DNA of 64,000 nt from Pontederia crassipes. Its lineage: Eukaryota > Streptophyta > Magnoliopsida > Commelinales > Pontederiaceae. The stretch is from assembly GCA_030549335.1 (NCBI GenBank), contig CM060188.1, forward strand, positions 15,069,501-15,133,500, read 5' to 3'. A program made the translations under genes and the position numbers. Positions 10,557 through 22,896 of this stretch are shown one piece after another. Under the pieces are notes generated by a model. That model saw only the letters and a program-made list of their open reading frames with translations. It did no database searches and had not been told where the DNA came from. How positions within the stretch are numbered: position 1 is the stretch's first letter; each line of letters begins with the position of its first letter.

Positions 10557-11836
10557 GGTGACGGATGGACGTATGACCCCATTAAATCTTATGTGTGTGT
10601 ATATATATATATATATATATCAACAGATTTTTTTTCTATCATCGGTTAGGATAATCAAGTTTGACGTTTGTTTATTTAGAAAACAAAATTCATTATTTCA
10701 CCGTTTCAAAAATTTACTTGAGGTGGTTGTCAATTGTCATTTACGGATGTTCGTCTCTACTTTTTTACTTCGTGCTTTCTAATGTTGATGTGAAGAGTTC
10801 TGCGACCAGTTCTTGTGATGTGTTTCTTCCGGTTCCGGGTGATTGCTTCACGACATCTGACAGAGTGCAGTGGATTCATGGATGGCTAGCGAGTAGTGAT
10901 GGAGTTCGTTTCCTCTGTCAGCGTTGTTTTGTACTGCATTTTTCGGTGCTCCTTTTCTGAGCAAGACTAGACGGCCAAAAGTTCTCCATGTCTCACCTTC
11001 CTATTAGTGAGGCACTGATTTAATGTTTATTTCTGATTTATGTGGAAATATAGCAATAACTTCATGCTTGAGCTGCAGCTTGACAAATCCCAAGCGGCCC
11101 TAGTCGGATGCACGATATTACTGTTTTGAGCATAACACCCCACTGTTCTGTGATCAGTATGTGCAGATTGAGATTATAAACACAGTAAAATTTTAACAGT
11201 GACTGATAAGTGGTAACACAAAGCTTCGCTCAATAGGTTAAAGTATTCTACATAATATCTGATTGTTAGAGGCAAAAACTCTCAACTACGAATTATTGTG
11301 AATGCAAATAGTTTTTGGAAAACAACAGTTTGGATTTCTCAATTTATTCCCAGGAGGCCACTGATATCAACGTAAGAAGCAACATAGAAAAACAAGAGGA
11401 GGTAATTTACCGAATCATCATAGTTCTGAATCTAACCTTGTGCTGCTAAATGCAGACCAAGGAGCCAAGCTAATCTCTTTGATAAATGATGTAACATCTA
11501 ACTTTCGAAACGTAGTAACAGAAAATATACCAATAGCTTCAATGTTTAAAGGCAAAACCAAAACCAAACAAAAAGGAACAGAAAATATTCAGAAGGTAAT
11601 GGTACTGCTGCAGTGCAGGTAGCTTCTCTATTTTCTGCAGCAATGGTAGCTAATACTGCTAAGCATCAGTAAAAAGAATAATGCACCATAAACCAAGACA
11701 GCAGATAAAACAAGGTTATCTTTCTGTATCTTCAGATGGAGTTCTTCCCGTGGTCCTTTTTCTGTTCTCTTGCCAATGCATTGCATCCCGCCATCCCTGT
11801 GTAAGTATTGACACAGTAACACTGACAATGCAGGAC
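10557..11836. other. Intergenic downstream of UXS copy 1
   Basis: A TA-rich run (about 10602-10620) is followed by ordinary AT-rich DNA. The right part should include the 3' UTR of the UXS gene. A 99-codon frame at 10661-10960 has no recognisable features. Confidence 0.4.
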
Positions 11837-14800
11837 TCAGGCAGAACCAGTGCCAGTTGACACGCCGGCGGAATCCGAGTGATCACCGAAGATACGCTTG
11901 CGGAAGTCTGAGACCATGAGAGGAAGGCCTTGGCGGAGAGAGATCTTGGGCTCCCAGCCGAGCAACTCCTTGGCACGGGTAATATCAGGCTTGCGCTTGT
12001 GAGGGTCATCCTCTGTGTTCGGCCTGAACTCAATCTTAGCGTTAGGATCAATGGTTTCCTGCACAACATTAGCAAGTTCGAGCATGGTGAACTCCCCGGG
12101 GTTTCCGAGGTTGAACGGCCCAACATGCTCCCCTTCCATAAGCCTCATCAGCCCCTCCACCTGCATTTTGTTTTTCAGTATCTAATAAGCATATCCATCT
12201 TTACCACATTGTAAACAAAGTATCACAGCAGTTATAATTAGCATGGAAAAAAGAAAAAAAAGACTCGTCTTTCCCATTTGTACTGAAACTAATCGATCGA
12301 TACAGACACTGATATGAATGAATAAACTTTTGGAGCCTAGGATGTGTCCATGTTGAGGCGAGAACAAGAACGTGCAGACTAATGCTACAGCAAAAGGGAC
12401 CAAAGTGGTGTGAAGTGGGGACATGATGAAAGCTTAAAGAAGCGCCAACGTGGGCTGCTATCTGCGCCTCTCAATAGTTTAAGCAACTGGGCACATGATT
12501 GCCTTGTTACTATTTTATGTCCTCATTGATGCCCCCTTCCCCTTTTGAACCTGCCCACATATATACACACTCACACCAACCTCCTATGGGTCCACTCTGA
12601 GTACTTTTAATGCATGAGAGGTCCTAGAAACGTATCAACTCCGATCCTTGAAAATTAATATCTAAAGCTTATGCAAAATGTAGTGCAGTAGTAAATGAAA
12701 GCATGATTAGAAGCTCACAAAGGAAGGCCATGGAGTTGGTAGAGAAATAGGAAGGGGGAGAAGGCCCTACCAGATCAGAAACATATTGGAAGCTCCTGGT
12801 TTGCTTCCCGTCCCCATAAACTGTTAATGGTTCCTTCCTCAACGCCTGAAGTCATTCAGTATAAAGAACATTTAAAATAAAAATCACATAGCTGAAGACA
12901 ACATCAATAATCTTGTATTCTTGTGCAAAATGGAGAAAAGAAGGATCACCTGTGCAACAAAGTTGCTGACGACTCGACCATCATCGATGCACATGCGAGG
13001 GCCGTAGGTGTTGAAGATCCGAGCAATCCTCACCTGTATATTATATCAATTCATTGGATCAGAGCAATTGAAAAGTAGCATTTCAACCATGGCGTGCAAG
13101 TGCGATACAAGTTAGCTCTTTAATGCTTTAAAAAAAGTTAGCGCTTTAATGCAAAGAGTAGAACAGAGGGACGACCTCCACTTGGGCGCCTCGATGGTAG
13201 TCCATGGTCAGAGTCTCGGCTGTGCGCTTGCCTTCGTCGTAGCAGCTCCGAACGCCTGCAATGGTCCAACAGGGCGGCCACCGGCACACAACCAACCACA
13301 CGCCAAGACTTGTTAGATACTCCTCGGAATCGTTCGAACAAAAAGGTTCGTTTATTCATTTATTTATTTATATATTATATAATATGCGGATTCGTTCAAC
13401 CGAAGAAAACAAAAGACTCTAACGTAAGCCTTAAATCATCACATGCCCCCTCCTCAGCTCTGAGTGCTGTCATGAGAGAGGGGAGAGAGAGAGACCTGGA
13501 ACAGGGATCTGGTCCACTACTCTCCAAATTGCTTTATTTTTCTCGCACGTAAAAGAACTGTTAAAAATTAGGAGGCATGAAGCTGGTACGAAGTCGCCTT
13601 TGCAATCTCAAATATGGTTATTTTTCGATAATTAAAGCGAGCTTAACTCTCCCAGAATTACAAAGTAAGTCAGGCTAATGGGAGCCGGAAGAACCAACAG
13701 CAAAGGGAGGTGAGAGATTGATGGAGAGAGAAAGAGAGGCGTACCAATGGGATTGACATTGCCCCAGTAAGTCTCAACTTGAGGGTGCTGCAGGGGATCG
13801 CCGTAGACTTCGCTGGTGCTGGTGAGGAGGAATCTCGCACCAACTCTCTTGGCCAAGCCAAGCATGTTCAGGGTTCCCACCACATTGGTCTTGTGCACTC
13901 AGCAACAAGCTACATGAATTAAGGCATTCAAACAAACAAAAGTCGGCATCATGTTCTCAGCATTCGAGTGCGAGACAACTACTGGAGAAAAGAAGCAGTG
14001 GTCCGCTCAACCACACTAGTGAAATCGATGGTTTCCAGAAAGAGATGCATGCAGAAATTCTCAGGCACTGAGATGCAGAAAAATGAAAGAGAAGAAGAAC
14101 AACAGATTACTTTCTGAAACAGCGTGGACAGAACAGTAACAAATTGCGGACAAACAGTTTTAGTGGATCCGTTTTCAACACGACATTTTGAGACAACTAA
14201 CGCAAGTGGAACAGGAAAGATGCATTAGCAACAGAAGAGTTAATGAACAGAGAAAAGAGATGAAAAAAAAACTCCAGTTTTTTATCATCAGATAAAAATG
14301 TGACAGCAGCAGTAAAATGAACATAAATTTACAAACTTCTGCAATCCCGTCAGGAAAAAAATCATTACTTCATAATCACAAAAGACAGAAAAATATGAAG
14401 AGTTCAAAAAAATGCCACAGAATAGAGGAGAAAACAATCCAGAATGAAGCGACATGAAGCTAGAAATGCATAAAAGGCCATATTTTAAAATCAGAAAAGA
14501 ACAAATATACGAGGATCGATCCACGCAAGAAACAAGGAATGGCAAAAAAAGAAAAGGAGCAGTTTTTAGGGGATCTAAAAATCGATCTGTAATGGAATAA
14601 AACGGGAAAGGCAGAAAAAGGATATGATGGTCTTGACGGGGTTGAACTTGTAGTGAACAGGGGAGGCCGGGCAGGCGAGGTGGTAGATCTGGTCGACCTC
14701 GAGGAGCAGCGGCTCGACGACGTCGTGGCGGATGAGCTCGAATCGCGGGTTGCCGAAGTGGTGCATCACGTTCTCCTTCCGCCCGGTGAAGAAGTTGTCC

Positions 14801-15282
14801 ACCACGATCACGCTGTCGCCCCTCTCCATCAGCCGGTCCACCAGGTGGCTCCCCACGAACCCCGCTCCGCCGGTGACCACGATCCGGAGCCCCTTCCTCT
14901 TGAGACCCAGCGGTATCTTGCCCCCGACGAAGCCCCTCGCCGCCGTCTCAATGGCCGCCCGGTGTCCCGCGCCGGCGGCGAACCTCGACGGCGTCAGGGA
15001 CGAAGACGCCGACGACTGCCGAGCGAAGTCAACCATGAGGTGCGCACCCACGGCCGAGGCGGCGGAGGAGCCGGCGCCGGAAGGCGCGAAGGAGAATACG
15101 AGGGAGGCGATGGCCGCACCAACGAGGACGAAGAGGAGGCGCTGCTCGCGCAGGACGTAACGCACAGGACGCAACAGCCAGAGGAGGGGCTTCTCCGGTT
15201 TCGGGGAGTACCTTCCGTCGGCAGCAGCGGCGTCGGAAACGCCACCGTGGCCGACGCCACGGTGGATGAGCTCAGATCCCAT
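11837..15282 (-). CDS. UXS: UDP-glucuronate decarboxylase (UDP-xylose synthase), membrane type, copy 1
   Basis: This enzyme converts UDP-glucuronate to UDP-xylose using bound NAD+, supplying xylan and other wall polymers. The six exons are 15282-14626, 13892-13745, 13255-13176, 13033-12950, 12845-12771 and 12160-11837, totalling 1368 nt and 455 aa. A cytosolic tail is followed by one membrane segment (about residues 49-65, [17 protein letters not shown]), as expected of Golgi type II forms. The Rossmann motif GGAGFVG is at 138-144, TSTSEVYGD at 243-251, and the catalytic YxxxK is Y274/K278 in SCYDEGKR. Intron 1 is of the AT-AC class: it begins ATATCCTT right after the codon for I219 and ends GTGCAC before K220. 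The other introns are GT-AG. It is paralogous to the copy at 35732-39003, same strand, same exon lengths for exons 2 to 5. Confidence 0.96.
13893..14625 (-). other. U12-type AT-AC intron in UXS copy 1
   Basis: On the gene strand the intron begins ATATCCTTTTTC, matching the U12 AT-AC 5' splice consensus ATATCCTT, and ends TGAGTGCAC. Removing it joins NPVKTI to [11 protein letters not shown] in frame exactly as in other UXS proteins. A branch-like TGCCTTAAT lies about 27 nt before the AC end, slightly farther than usual. No GT-AG alternative restores this protein sequence. Confidence 0.88.
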
Positions 15283-15524
15283 GGAAGGCAGGAGGACTGG
15301 TGCGTAAGTAGGGGGTGGTACGTGAGAGCTCTGCGGAAAGTGGCAGTTAACAAGGATTACGGAGAAGGCGAGGGACCTTTCGGTAAGAAGAAAACTTAAG
15401 CTGTGGGGGAGCTGGTTGTAATTACAAATAATTGTAGTTACTTTAATGCGAGGCCGGCGGGGCGCGTGGATCGTCGCGCAGTCCGAACCGACGAGGTGGA
15501 GGGCGCTTATGAAGGTCTCGGAGG

Positions 15525-15583
15525 CCCCGTTACGTTGTTCCTGGGGAACAACATGTCTAATCCTGCCACGTGTGGCTGCCACG
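15525..15583 (-). promoter_or_regulatory. UXS promoter block with G-box, copy 1
   Basis: The block starts CCCCGTTACGTTG and includes TCCT-GGGAACAAC and CCTGCCACGTG. It is matched by 39132-39178 upstream of copy 2. It contains a perfect G-box CACGTG at 15567-15572. It lies about 240 bp upstream of the start codon, with unrelated sequence around it, so it may be retained for function. Confidence 0.6.
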
Positions 15584-17288
15584 TACGCCGAAGCGTTCCC
15601 TTTGACCAATCCCCAGGCGCGACTTCGAATGACGGATTTGCCATGCCCCACCTTTAATTGGAAAAAAATGAGGGAAAAAGGTAATTTAAAATTTAAATAA
15701 ATGTTACCTGACGAAATATTACAACTTTTTTTTATTTCTTTTTTCCGTTATAAGTGGAAATTTTTGGGGGAGTGCAAATCTGGGAATCTCTTGTTGCCAT
15801 GAGAGGGACTTTTTTTTTTCTCATCTGCATTATTGATGTGCATATTGATTGCATTGGACTTATTTATTATTAAAATATTCTTTAAACAATAAATCTAGAT
15901 CAAAGTAATAATTGTACGAATTTAAATTCGATATTATTACCTTCGGGGATCTTCTAAATTTTCCGGGTCACTGCTCTTAGTTATGATCTATTAATTTTAC
16001 TCTTGGGTAAATTTTGTGCAAATGGATGGTTGGATGCGTCTGCATCTTGATCACTGTGGTATGTAAAAGCTTACCTGATCCCAATTATTTTTGTTTGATT
16101 TTTTTTATATTACAAAAATCTTTTTATAATTTTATTATATTCTTTTTAGTGACAACTTAATTCAAGAAAATGAAGAGTGACACTATTATTATTTCAAAAA
16201 TATTATTGTCATTCTATTTTATTAGAAAGAGGTAAAAATATTCACTACTTATATAAAAAGAATGATAATAACATTTTTAAAGTGAAAATAGTGATACCAA
16301 AAAAATGAAATGGTTCTTAACTTCACTAGACGAGCTTTGTTAGGTGAGGCTGCACGTGGAGAAGGTGAGAGGAATCTGGCCGGCAGTTAACTACTTAGAA
16401 TTAGTTTTTTTTTAATAATAATAATAAAACAAATGCGAGTTCAGGACACAATGGTGTAATTAATAAGGTGGCCTCAGTTGGAGATCGGACGGACGAGATG
16501 CGATAGATCCTGAGTTGGGGCATCGGCGGCGGAGTGCACCGATCTTGATACGGGTCCATTTGGGGGAGGCCCATGGTGTCCTTTTCTATTGTTACTAAAT
16601 TTAATTAATTGCTTGACACAAATCAATTTAATGTTTAAACGACGTGTAATCTTCTAAAATTTATAGTTTGGTAAATTGGTGCCATACGATCGAGGAAAAT
16701 GTATATTTAGAGTATTTGACGAATGTATATTTAGAGTATTTTGACGTAAAACAAACGTAGAATATTAATTTTATTTTTTTTAGTTTAATTAAAATAATTA
16801 TATATTAATTTAAAAGAAGTGTTATGCGATTAAGATCGAGATCGTCGAATTATTTGATGATCATGATCGAATTATTTTAATAAATATGACTAATTTAATG
16901 ATTATAATTTATTTAGTTTTAGATGGTACTTTTTATTAATAAATTACATCAATAAATGCATATTATTTCATCTAAGAAATATATCATTAATTTGATCATA
17001 AATTATATTATTAAATTAATTAAATATTAACAAATAAGCATTTCACATTGACGTGTAGAGAAAGGTAGAGCAAGGTGCTTTACATATTCACAATAGTATA
17101 ATTCTAGTTCCACCTTCTTTTCTTTTTACATGTGAAATATTTGAAACCAGGCCTATCTTTGCTATTGTTTGATCATTGATGCATGCTACTTAGTAGGATG
17201 GGCTTGGCTTTAGATTGGGGACTTGGAGTGGTTAGGTGGAGGTCCATGGCCCACGCCACCGGTGTGCACGAGTGGCCGCTAAGAAGTC
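15584..17288. other. AT-rich intergenic
   Basis: This is the distal upstream region of UXS copy 1. It is AT-rich with A/T runs; no exon or bounded mobile element could be supported. Confidence 0.4.
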
Positions 17289-17301
17289 AAATTTGGCAAG
17301 C

Positions 17302-17489
17302 TTTTTTTTTGGGTCGAAACTAATCGGTGTCCAGGGTTATTAGCACCTGACTAATCCGATTTCGGAACGGGAGCGGAACGATAAATTCCTGACTAACGCG
17401 GCGGCTCCAAGAATCAATCCCGGGACTACTAGCACCCGTCGAACCACTTGGGACGCAGTCCGGTTCCACTGCGTCAACCGTCGTTGGTT
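17302..17489 (-). mobile_element. tRNA-derived SINE, about 185 bp
   Basis: On the minus strand the element starts near 17489 and ends in a poly(A) tail (T run at 17302-17310). A pol III A-box-like TGACGCAGTGG lies at 17476-17466 and a B-box-like GGTTCGACGGG at about 17445-17435. The target duplication AAATTTGGCAAGCTTTT flanks it (from 17289 on the left, merging with the T run, and 17490-17506 on the right). A diverged relative of its 3' half is at about 45339-45421. Confidence 0.82.
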
Positions 17490-17506
17490 AAATTTGGCAA
17501 GCTTTT

Positions 17507-18527
17507 GATGCACGGTGGAATTTGACATCTTTATGGAATCATGGACAATATTTATATGCACTATTATAGGGCATTCGATATTTGTCAAGTTTGAAGAAAA
17601 TAATATGGACAGATGTGATCCATACAGGCTATTGAGATGCTGACAACTTAGAAAGTTGGAATTGGATTAATTGGAACTGATGCTTATGAGTTTAGATATG
17701 CAATTATTTTTTATACGTGAACTAGGATTATGAGTAAGAATTAGTGTTCATATGGCCTCTTAACGAGAAAGTACAAATTTTTACATTATCAAGAAGGCCA
17801 ATATCTAATATGACCAAGAAATTTTTAAAAAGTTGCAGCACTATAAGTAGGTTCATCGACTTTGGCATAGCCATTTATTTTCAGAGTTCTATTTCATCCC
17901 AATCTCATCTCATGATAAGCTTAGATATTCTTGTCACACCCCAACATTTTTTTTTTCTCCTAGAAGTTAAACTAATGAGCAGACTTCTGATTCGTGGGAA
18001 ATGGGAACTCTTCCACAGACGCAAATAATCCATCATGCAAGATGCAGGACGGAAGACAAGATTCAACTTTATCAGCGGAGTAAGACAAACTGCAGTTACT
18101 GCAATTCGTGTCAATGCTTCAATTATTATCTGTAAACAGTTTGCATTCACTTAATGCAAGCTCCACAATGGTGACATTCTTCTCATCGTTGACCTTCGAA
18201 TTCAGCTTCCTTAAAAAAATCTAGGATATCTAGGAGTAGGCAGATTTTTTTTCTTCTGAAATTTAGAGCTCAGAGCATAACTTGAAGACATGAAGTCTTT
18301 CTATGACTTATTTTGTTTCAGTGAACTACTTCTGCATTCATTTAGTTTGATGCAAATTATAAGAACAAAAGTTTGAACACATAACTAGAAGTAATCTGGT
18401 TGTAGCAAAAGAAAGATTATTAGCTTGACTGTTCAATCATCAGCGCAGAAACTACAGTGAGCAGCCACCTCTGTGTATTGTCAATGTTGGAGTAAGTCTT
18501 TGATTTTTCAATAAATTTAGCTTGATC
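17507..18527. other. Intergenic, nothing recognised
   Basis: AT-rich DNA with only short random frames; no repeat boundary or exon was seen. Confidence 0.4.
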
Positions 18528-18544
18528 AATGGCATTAAGTGTTC

Positions 18545-18712
18545 GGTCCCAAGTTCGGATAAAGGAGGAGGGTTGTGTTAGGCCCCGACAGCCAGCGTAA
18601 AACCCTGTCGAATCATATGAACATGGATCAACGAATATAGCGAAATGGCGTCGTATGATCCATGTAGTCGACCCCACCTAGTGGGATAAGACTTTGTTGT
18701 TATTATTGTTGT
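18545..18712 (+). mobile_element. 5'-truncated RTE-type LINE tail, 168 bp
   Basis: The sequence ends ATCCATGTAGTCGACCCCAC, then CTAGTGGGATAAGACTTTG and a TTGTTGTTATTATTGTTGT tail, the hallmark 3' end of plant RTE LINEs. The target duplication is AATGGCATTAAGTGTTC (18528-18544) and AATGGCATTAGGTGTTC (18713-18729), one mismatch in 17. The end of the LINE reading frame (KWRRMIHVVDPT) is visible. Confidence 0.85.
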
Positions 18713-18729
18713 AATGGCATTAGGTGTTC

Positions 18730-19560
18730 ACATGAACAGAACGTGGAGTTTGATTGTTTGTAGTAGTTTCGACCTAACTCTTAAACAAGTCAACGTTCCT
18801 AGGTGCTTATTTTTCTAATAGAAGGAGAAAATTGCAGAAGAGAACACAACCACTGCTGCTGTTTTAAATTCATAGTATGTTACATTTTAGACTTTGGGTT
18901 TAAATGAAGCGCACATGCCCAATCATGCAAATGTCTTAGTTGCAGAGAAGCTGAGAAGCTCTTTTTCTTCTCTGATTTATTCTAAGCATCCCACTCACGT
19001 ACATGCACAATTTGTGGAGGAAAGTTAATTTCCAGTAAATTGGAAAAAATTTGCAGAGAAAATCGCAACAAACTGAATAGATTTTGGCTTTTTTTAACCA
19101 CAATTCCAGGAATTATGCCTGTCCTAGTGTTTATTATACATATATCTGTACCTGATCTGGCATTTTTTTGTCATTGCTGAATGAATGAAACTAATACATA
19201 TACATTAAGCATCCAATCTGCAACGAAGACTTAAGTGCTCAATACTTTCATGGAAAAATAAATATAATGGAATCCAAACTAAAAATATATATATTCTTCT
19301 CTTATTATGCATGTTTACTTTCAGTAAATGCAGAGAGCAGTTCCAACCACACATTGACCACTTTCTTGGAATAACTCTCTTAAAAGAACAGAATTTTAAA
19401 TCCAAGTCAGCAAGTATCTTTTATGGGAAAAGCATATAGTTTATTTCTCTTACATAGACGATTCAAAAACTGGCTTAAAAATTCCTCCGGGAACAAAAGA
19501 TTTTGTATAAGAGCATTCAGCATATGCACTACCACTATGTTTTCACAGCCAATGGCATGA
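18730..19560. other. Intergenic, nothing recognised
   Basis: AT-rich DNA between the RTE tail and the large LTR element; no supported feature. Confidence 0.4.
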
Positions 19561-19565
19561 TATAA

Positions 19566-22500
19566 TGTAACGTCCGGTTCGTTTGGAAAAAAAAAATAAA
19601 GTGGAAATTGAAACCGAATAGAAGGGAGAGACAAAAGAAGAAAAAGGGAAGAAAGATAAAATCAAATCAAGGAAGATAAGTTGAAAATAAATATGAAAGA
19701 AATTAATTTCAACAATAATTCTTATTCCTTCTTTATAAATATGAGATTAAAATGAATCAAACTCTCTGCAAACGGGCCCTAGTTTTCTCTCCTCTCTCTT
19801 GTGCCTCTCTCGCTCTCCTGCACACCGGATGGCTGTCACCCAACAAGAGAGCAACCAGAGAATTTGGACATGAGCGATGCACATCTGGATTGAAAAGAAC
19901 GGCCGGAGAAAGGAGAAAAAGAAGAAGATAAGGAACGTGAAATTTCAATGGAAACTTCACAAGCTATGGAACTAGGATAAATTCTTCCTAGCATCATGAT
20001 TTTAGACTTGAAGCTCATGCTCTATTTGATCTTTAGTTATAGCGCTATGAATTATGATAATTATTAATGCCGATCATCGTCAAAAAGTTGATCAAAAAAT
20101 GTACTGCGTGACGCAGTCTTTCTCTGTAAGATGAACTCGGCCCGAGTTTCTCCGTACCCGACCCGGATTATGATATGCTCGGATCGAGTTCGATAGAACT
20201 CGGCCCGGATCCTCCTTTGCCGGAGCTCTGCAACTAGTCGAATCCGGCCCGGATTGAAGATGACCCGACAGGTCATCGCAAATCAATTTTCTGACGGTTG
20301 GGAAAATACACCAAAAATTTCGATGGTCACGACGATCGCCGCAAATTTTGACGGTAGCAACTGCCAAAAATTTCAATCTTTCAACGATCAGAACCATCAC
20401 AAAGAATTTTTATAATATAAAAAAAATTAGCCGGCCGCTGGCGACCGACAGCCAACGACCAGATTCAGCCACCAGGCGAACAATCCGAAGGCCACCGGCC
20501 GAGATCCGGCCGTCAGCAGTCGAGCAACCGGATCCAATCGCTAGCCGACCGAGGTCGGATCCGGCCGCCGCGGCCAGATCCGAACGCTAGAGGCTAGATC
20601 CGACCGCCAGACGACCGAATCCGACCGCCCGCAACAGGACGGCCGTCAGGCGGCCGATCCGACTGCCAGAGAGAGAAGGGGAGAGGGACGCCGGCGGGAG
20701 AGGGTTGCCGACGATCGACGCTTGACGTCCGGTCAGGAGGCTCGCCGGCAGGGAGAGGAAGAGGGAGAGGGAGAGAGGGGGAAAGAAATAAAGGGATTGG
20801 GTATATATATATATATATATATATAGGTGGAAAGATGAGAAAGCAAGAAAATGGAAAAAAAGCGGGATAATAAAATTTTAATTACCAACGGCTTTGACCG
20901 TCGAAAAAGCAAATATTAATTATTTTTAAAGTTACCAACAGTTGTGATCGTCCAAAATTATTTAATTATAAAAATAAAATACTATATTTAGTTATATATA
21001 ATATTTATTTTTTATTTTACCGATAGTTTGAACTATCGTTAATTATTACCGACGGTCGAAACCGTCGAAAATTGCGATGATTTGGGTTGTCGCTAATTAT
21101 ATTAATAAAATATTCCTCATATTATATTAATATACATTTACCGATGCAAAAAATAAAATAATAATATAACAAATTACATAATTTATTATGTTCATTTTCG
21201 ACGATTTTTCTTCAAAAATTGCGATGGATGAATATCCGTCAGAAATATCGATGTTCCTAATCGTCCAAAAATAAAATAATAATATAAAAAATTATATAAT
21301 TTACTATTTTCATTTCTGACGGTTGTAACCGTCGGAAACATTTCCGTCGCAAACTGTGACGAATTTCTATCCGTCGAAAATTGCCCGTCGGAAAATGACA
21401 ATTTTCTTGTAGTGACCCACGATGAAGACAATCGAGCGTGACGATCGCCCGAACTCGACGATGATCCGACCCGGCCCGGGTGTGATCTAAACCCGGCCCC
21501 GGTTTACCTCATATTTTCGAGAATGATGTCCGATGAATTCGGCTCGGGTTCCGATGCTACCAAGATGATTTTTATGATCTTTTGACCCCTAATTCATGTG
21601 TGTAATCCTGATCTAAGTCACGATATGATTATGCTCTTTACACCCTTAATAATGATGATGACTATTATGACTTTATGATAACTTAATTTCGATCCAATCA
21701 TATTTATGACGACACTGATTCATATCCATCGATCTTGATCTACCTTATGACGATGATGATGATTATAATGTTCATATATTTCTGATTTCTCTCCATGATC
21801 GTGTCTTGTAGCTCTGATTAAGTCATGTCTATAATGATGATGATTAGAACCCTTGATTAGTACGATTCATTAATCATTTCTTATGATGATCAAATTTTAA
21901 TCATGATCATTATCTCCTAACGAAAGATAAATTAACAGCTGCAAGATAAAAGATGAAAAATATTAAATGGAGCTCTTTTTATGATGGACTGACGATCAGG
22001 TATGGGCTGACTTCGGTCAGTTATGGACTGACTACGGTCAGTTATGAACTGACTTTGCTATTTATGATGATGATAGACGGTTTGAGACAGACTTCCCCGT
22101 GGGTTGAAATATATCCCACTATAAGTCAAAGATGAATAATAAGATGATGAAGAATATGAGGCATATTAATAACAAAGAAGATTATACAATTCATGATTTT
22201 CTATCTTCATATAATTATCTCCCATGAATCTTTATATGATGATGACCTCATAATCATGATGATCTACTTTTGTCATTCTATGATGATTTATTATGATTCA
22301 TCCTGATCTTTTGATCTAATGATCCTAAGAAGATAATATCTTGATCTATGAATTTCTTATGATCTTAGTGATCTCCTATCCATATGACACATTACAAGAA
22401 TCCTTTTATTGTATATCATGATGATGTCAATTTTGTTTATATATGATGATGATGATGTCTTTATGATTCTTGTAGCATCGTGATCTTATGATTATTTCTA

Positions 22501-22880
22501 TCTTACTTTCATACTAAGTTGCAAAATTCATAGGGAGGTTTTTCCCATGTGTGTTCTTAAATGCAGGACTAGATCTTAACGATGAAAGTGGCCAACAGTG
22601 ACAGATCGAGCTCGTAGGTGGCTGCACATGGGCATATCGAGTCATTTAGTTCGATGTACTAGCTTTCCTTTGGACTCATGAAGTTCTTTAGCAGTCTTCC
22701 GCATACTAAGATGTCGCACTCTTTTATTATTTAATGATGATTAAGTCTTCTATTTTTATTGATGTTGAGTTGACCAATCAAAGTCTTCTTTTTTGTCAAT
22801 ATGATGTACACATAAGGATGACCCGTAGCATCTTCGAAGCGTATTCTACTACGTGACGGAGTGTGATTTGGAGGCATTAC
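19566..22880 (+). repeat. 5' LTR, interrupted by a CACTA-type remnant
   Basis: This LTR starts TGTAACGTCCGG and ends GGCATTACA. It matches the 3' LTR along its whole length except for an extra segment at about 20268-21414. Without that segment it would be about 2.17 kb, the size of the 3' LTR. Confidence 0.88.
20268..21414. mobile_element. CACTA-type transposon remnant nested in the 5' LTR
   Basis: This segment is absent from the sister LTR. It ends ATTTTCTTGTAGTG, the complement of a CACTACAAGAAAAT terminus, and contains many copies of a subterminal word like GACGGTT..AACCGTCGGAAA in both orientations. The left terminus is missing, and a few bases of the LTR (present at 26831-26842) are lost there, so a deletion removed that border. 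A GC-rich core (about 20430-20760) and a TA run (about 20806-20825) lie inside. No transposase. Confidence 0.78.
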
Positions 22881-22883
22881 AAT

Positions 22884-22896
22884 TAGGTATTAGAGC
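22884..22896 (+). promoter_or_regulatory. Primer binding site, tRNA-Met type
   Basis: AGGTATTAGAGCC starts three bases after the LTR and resembles TGGTATCAGAGCC, complementary to the initiator tRNA-Met 3' end, with two differences. Confidence 0.7.

Noticed and set aside
14653..15399. A 248-codon plus-strand frame
   Set aside because: Antisense shadow of UXS copy 1 exon 1; the same happens opposite copy 2 at 38395-38745.
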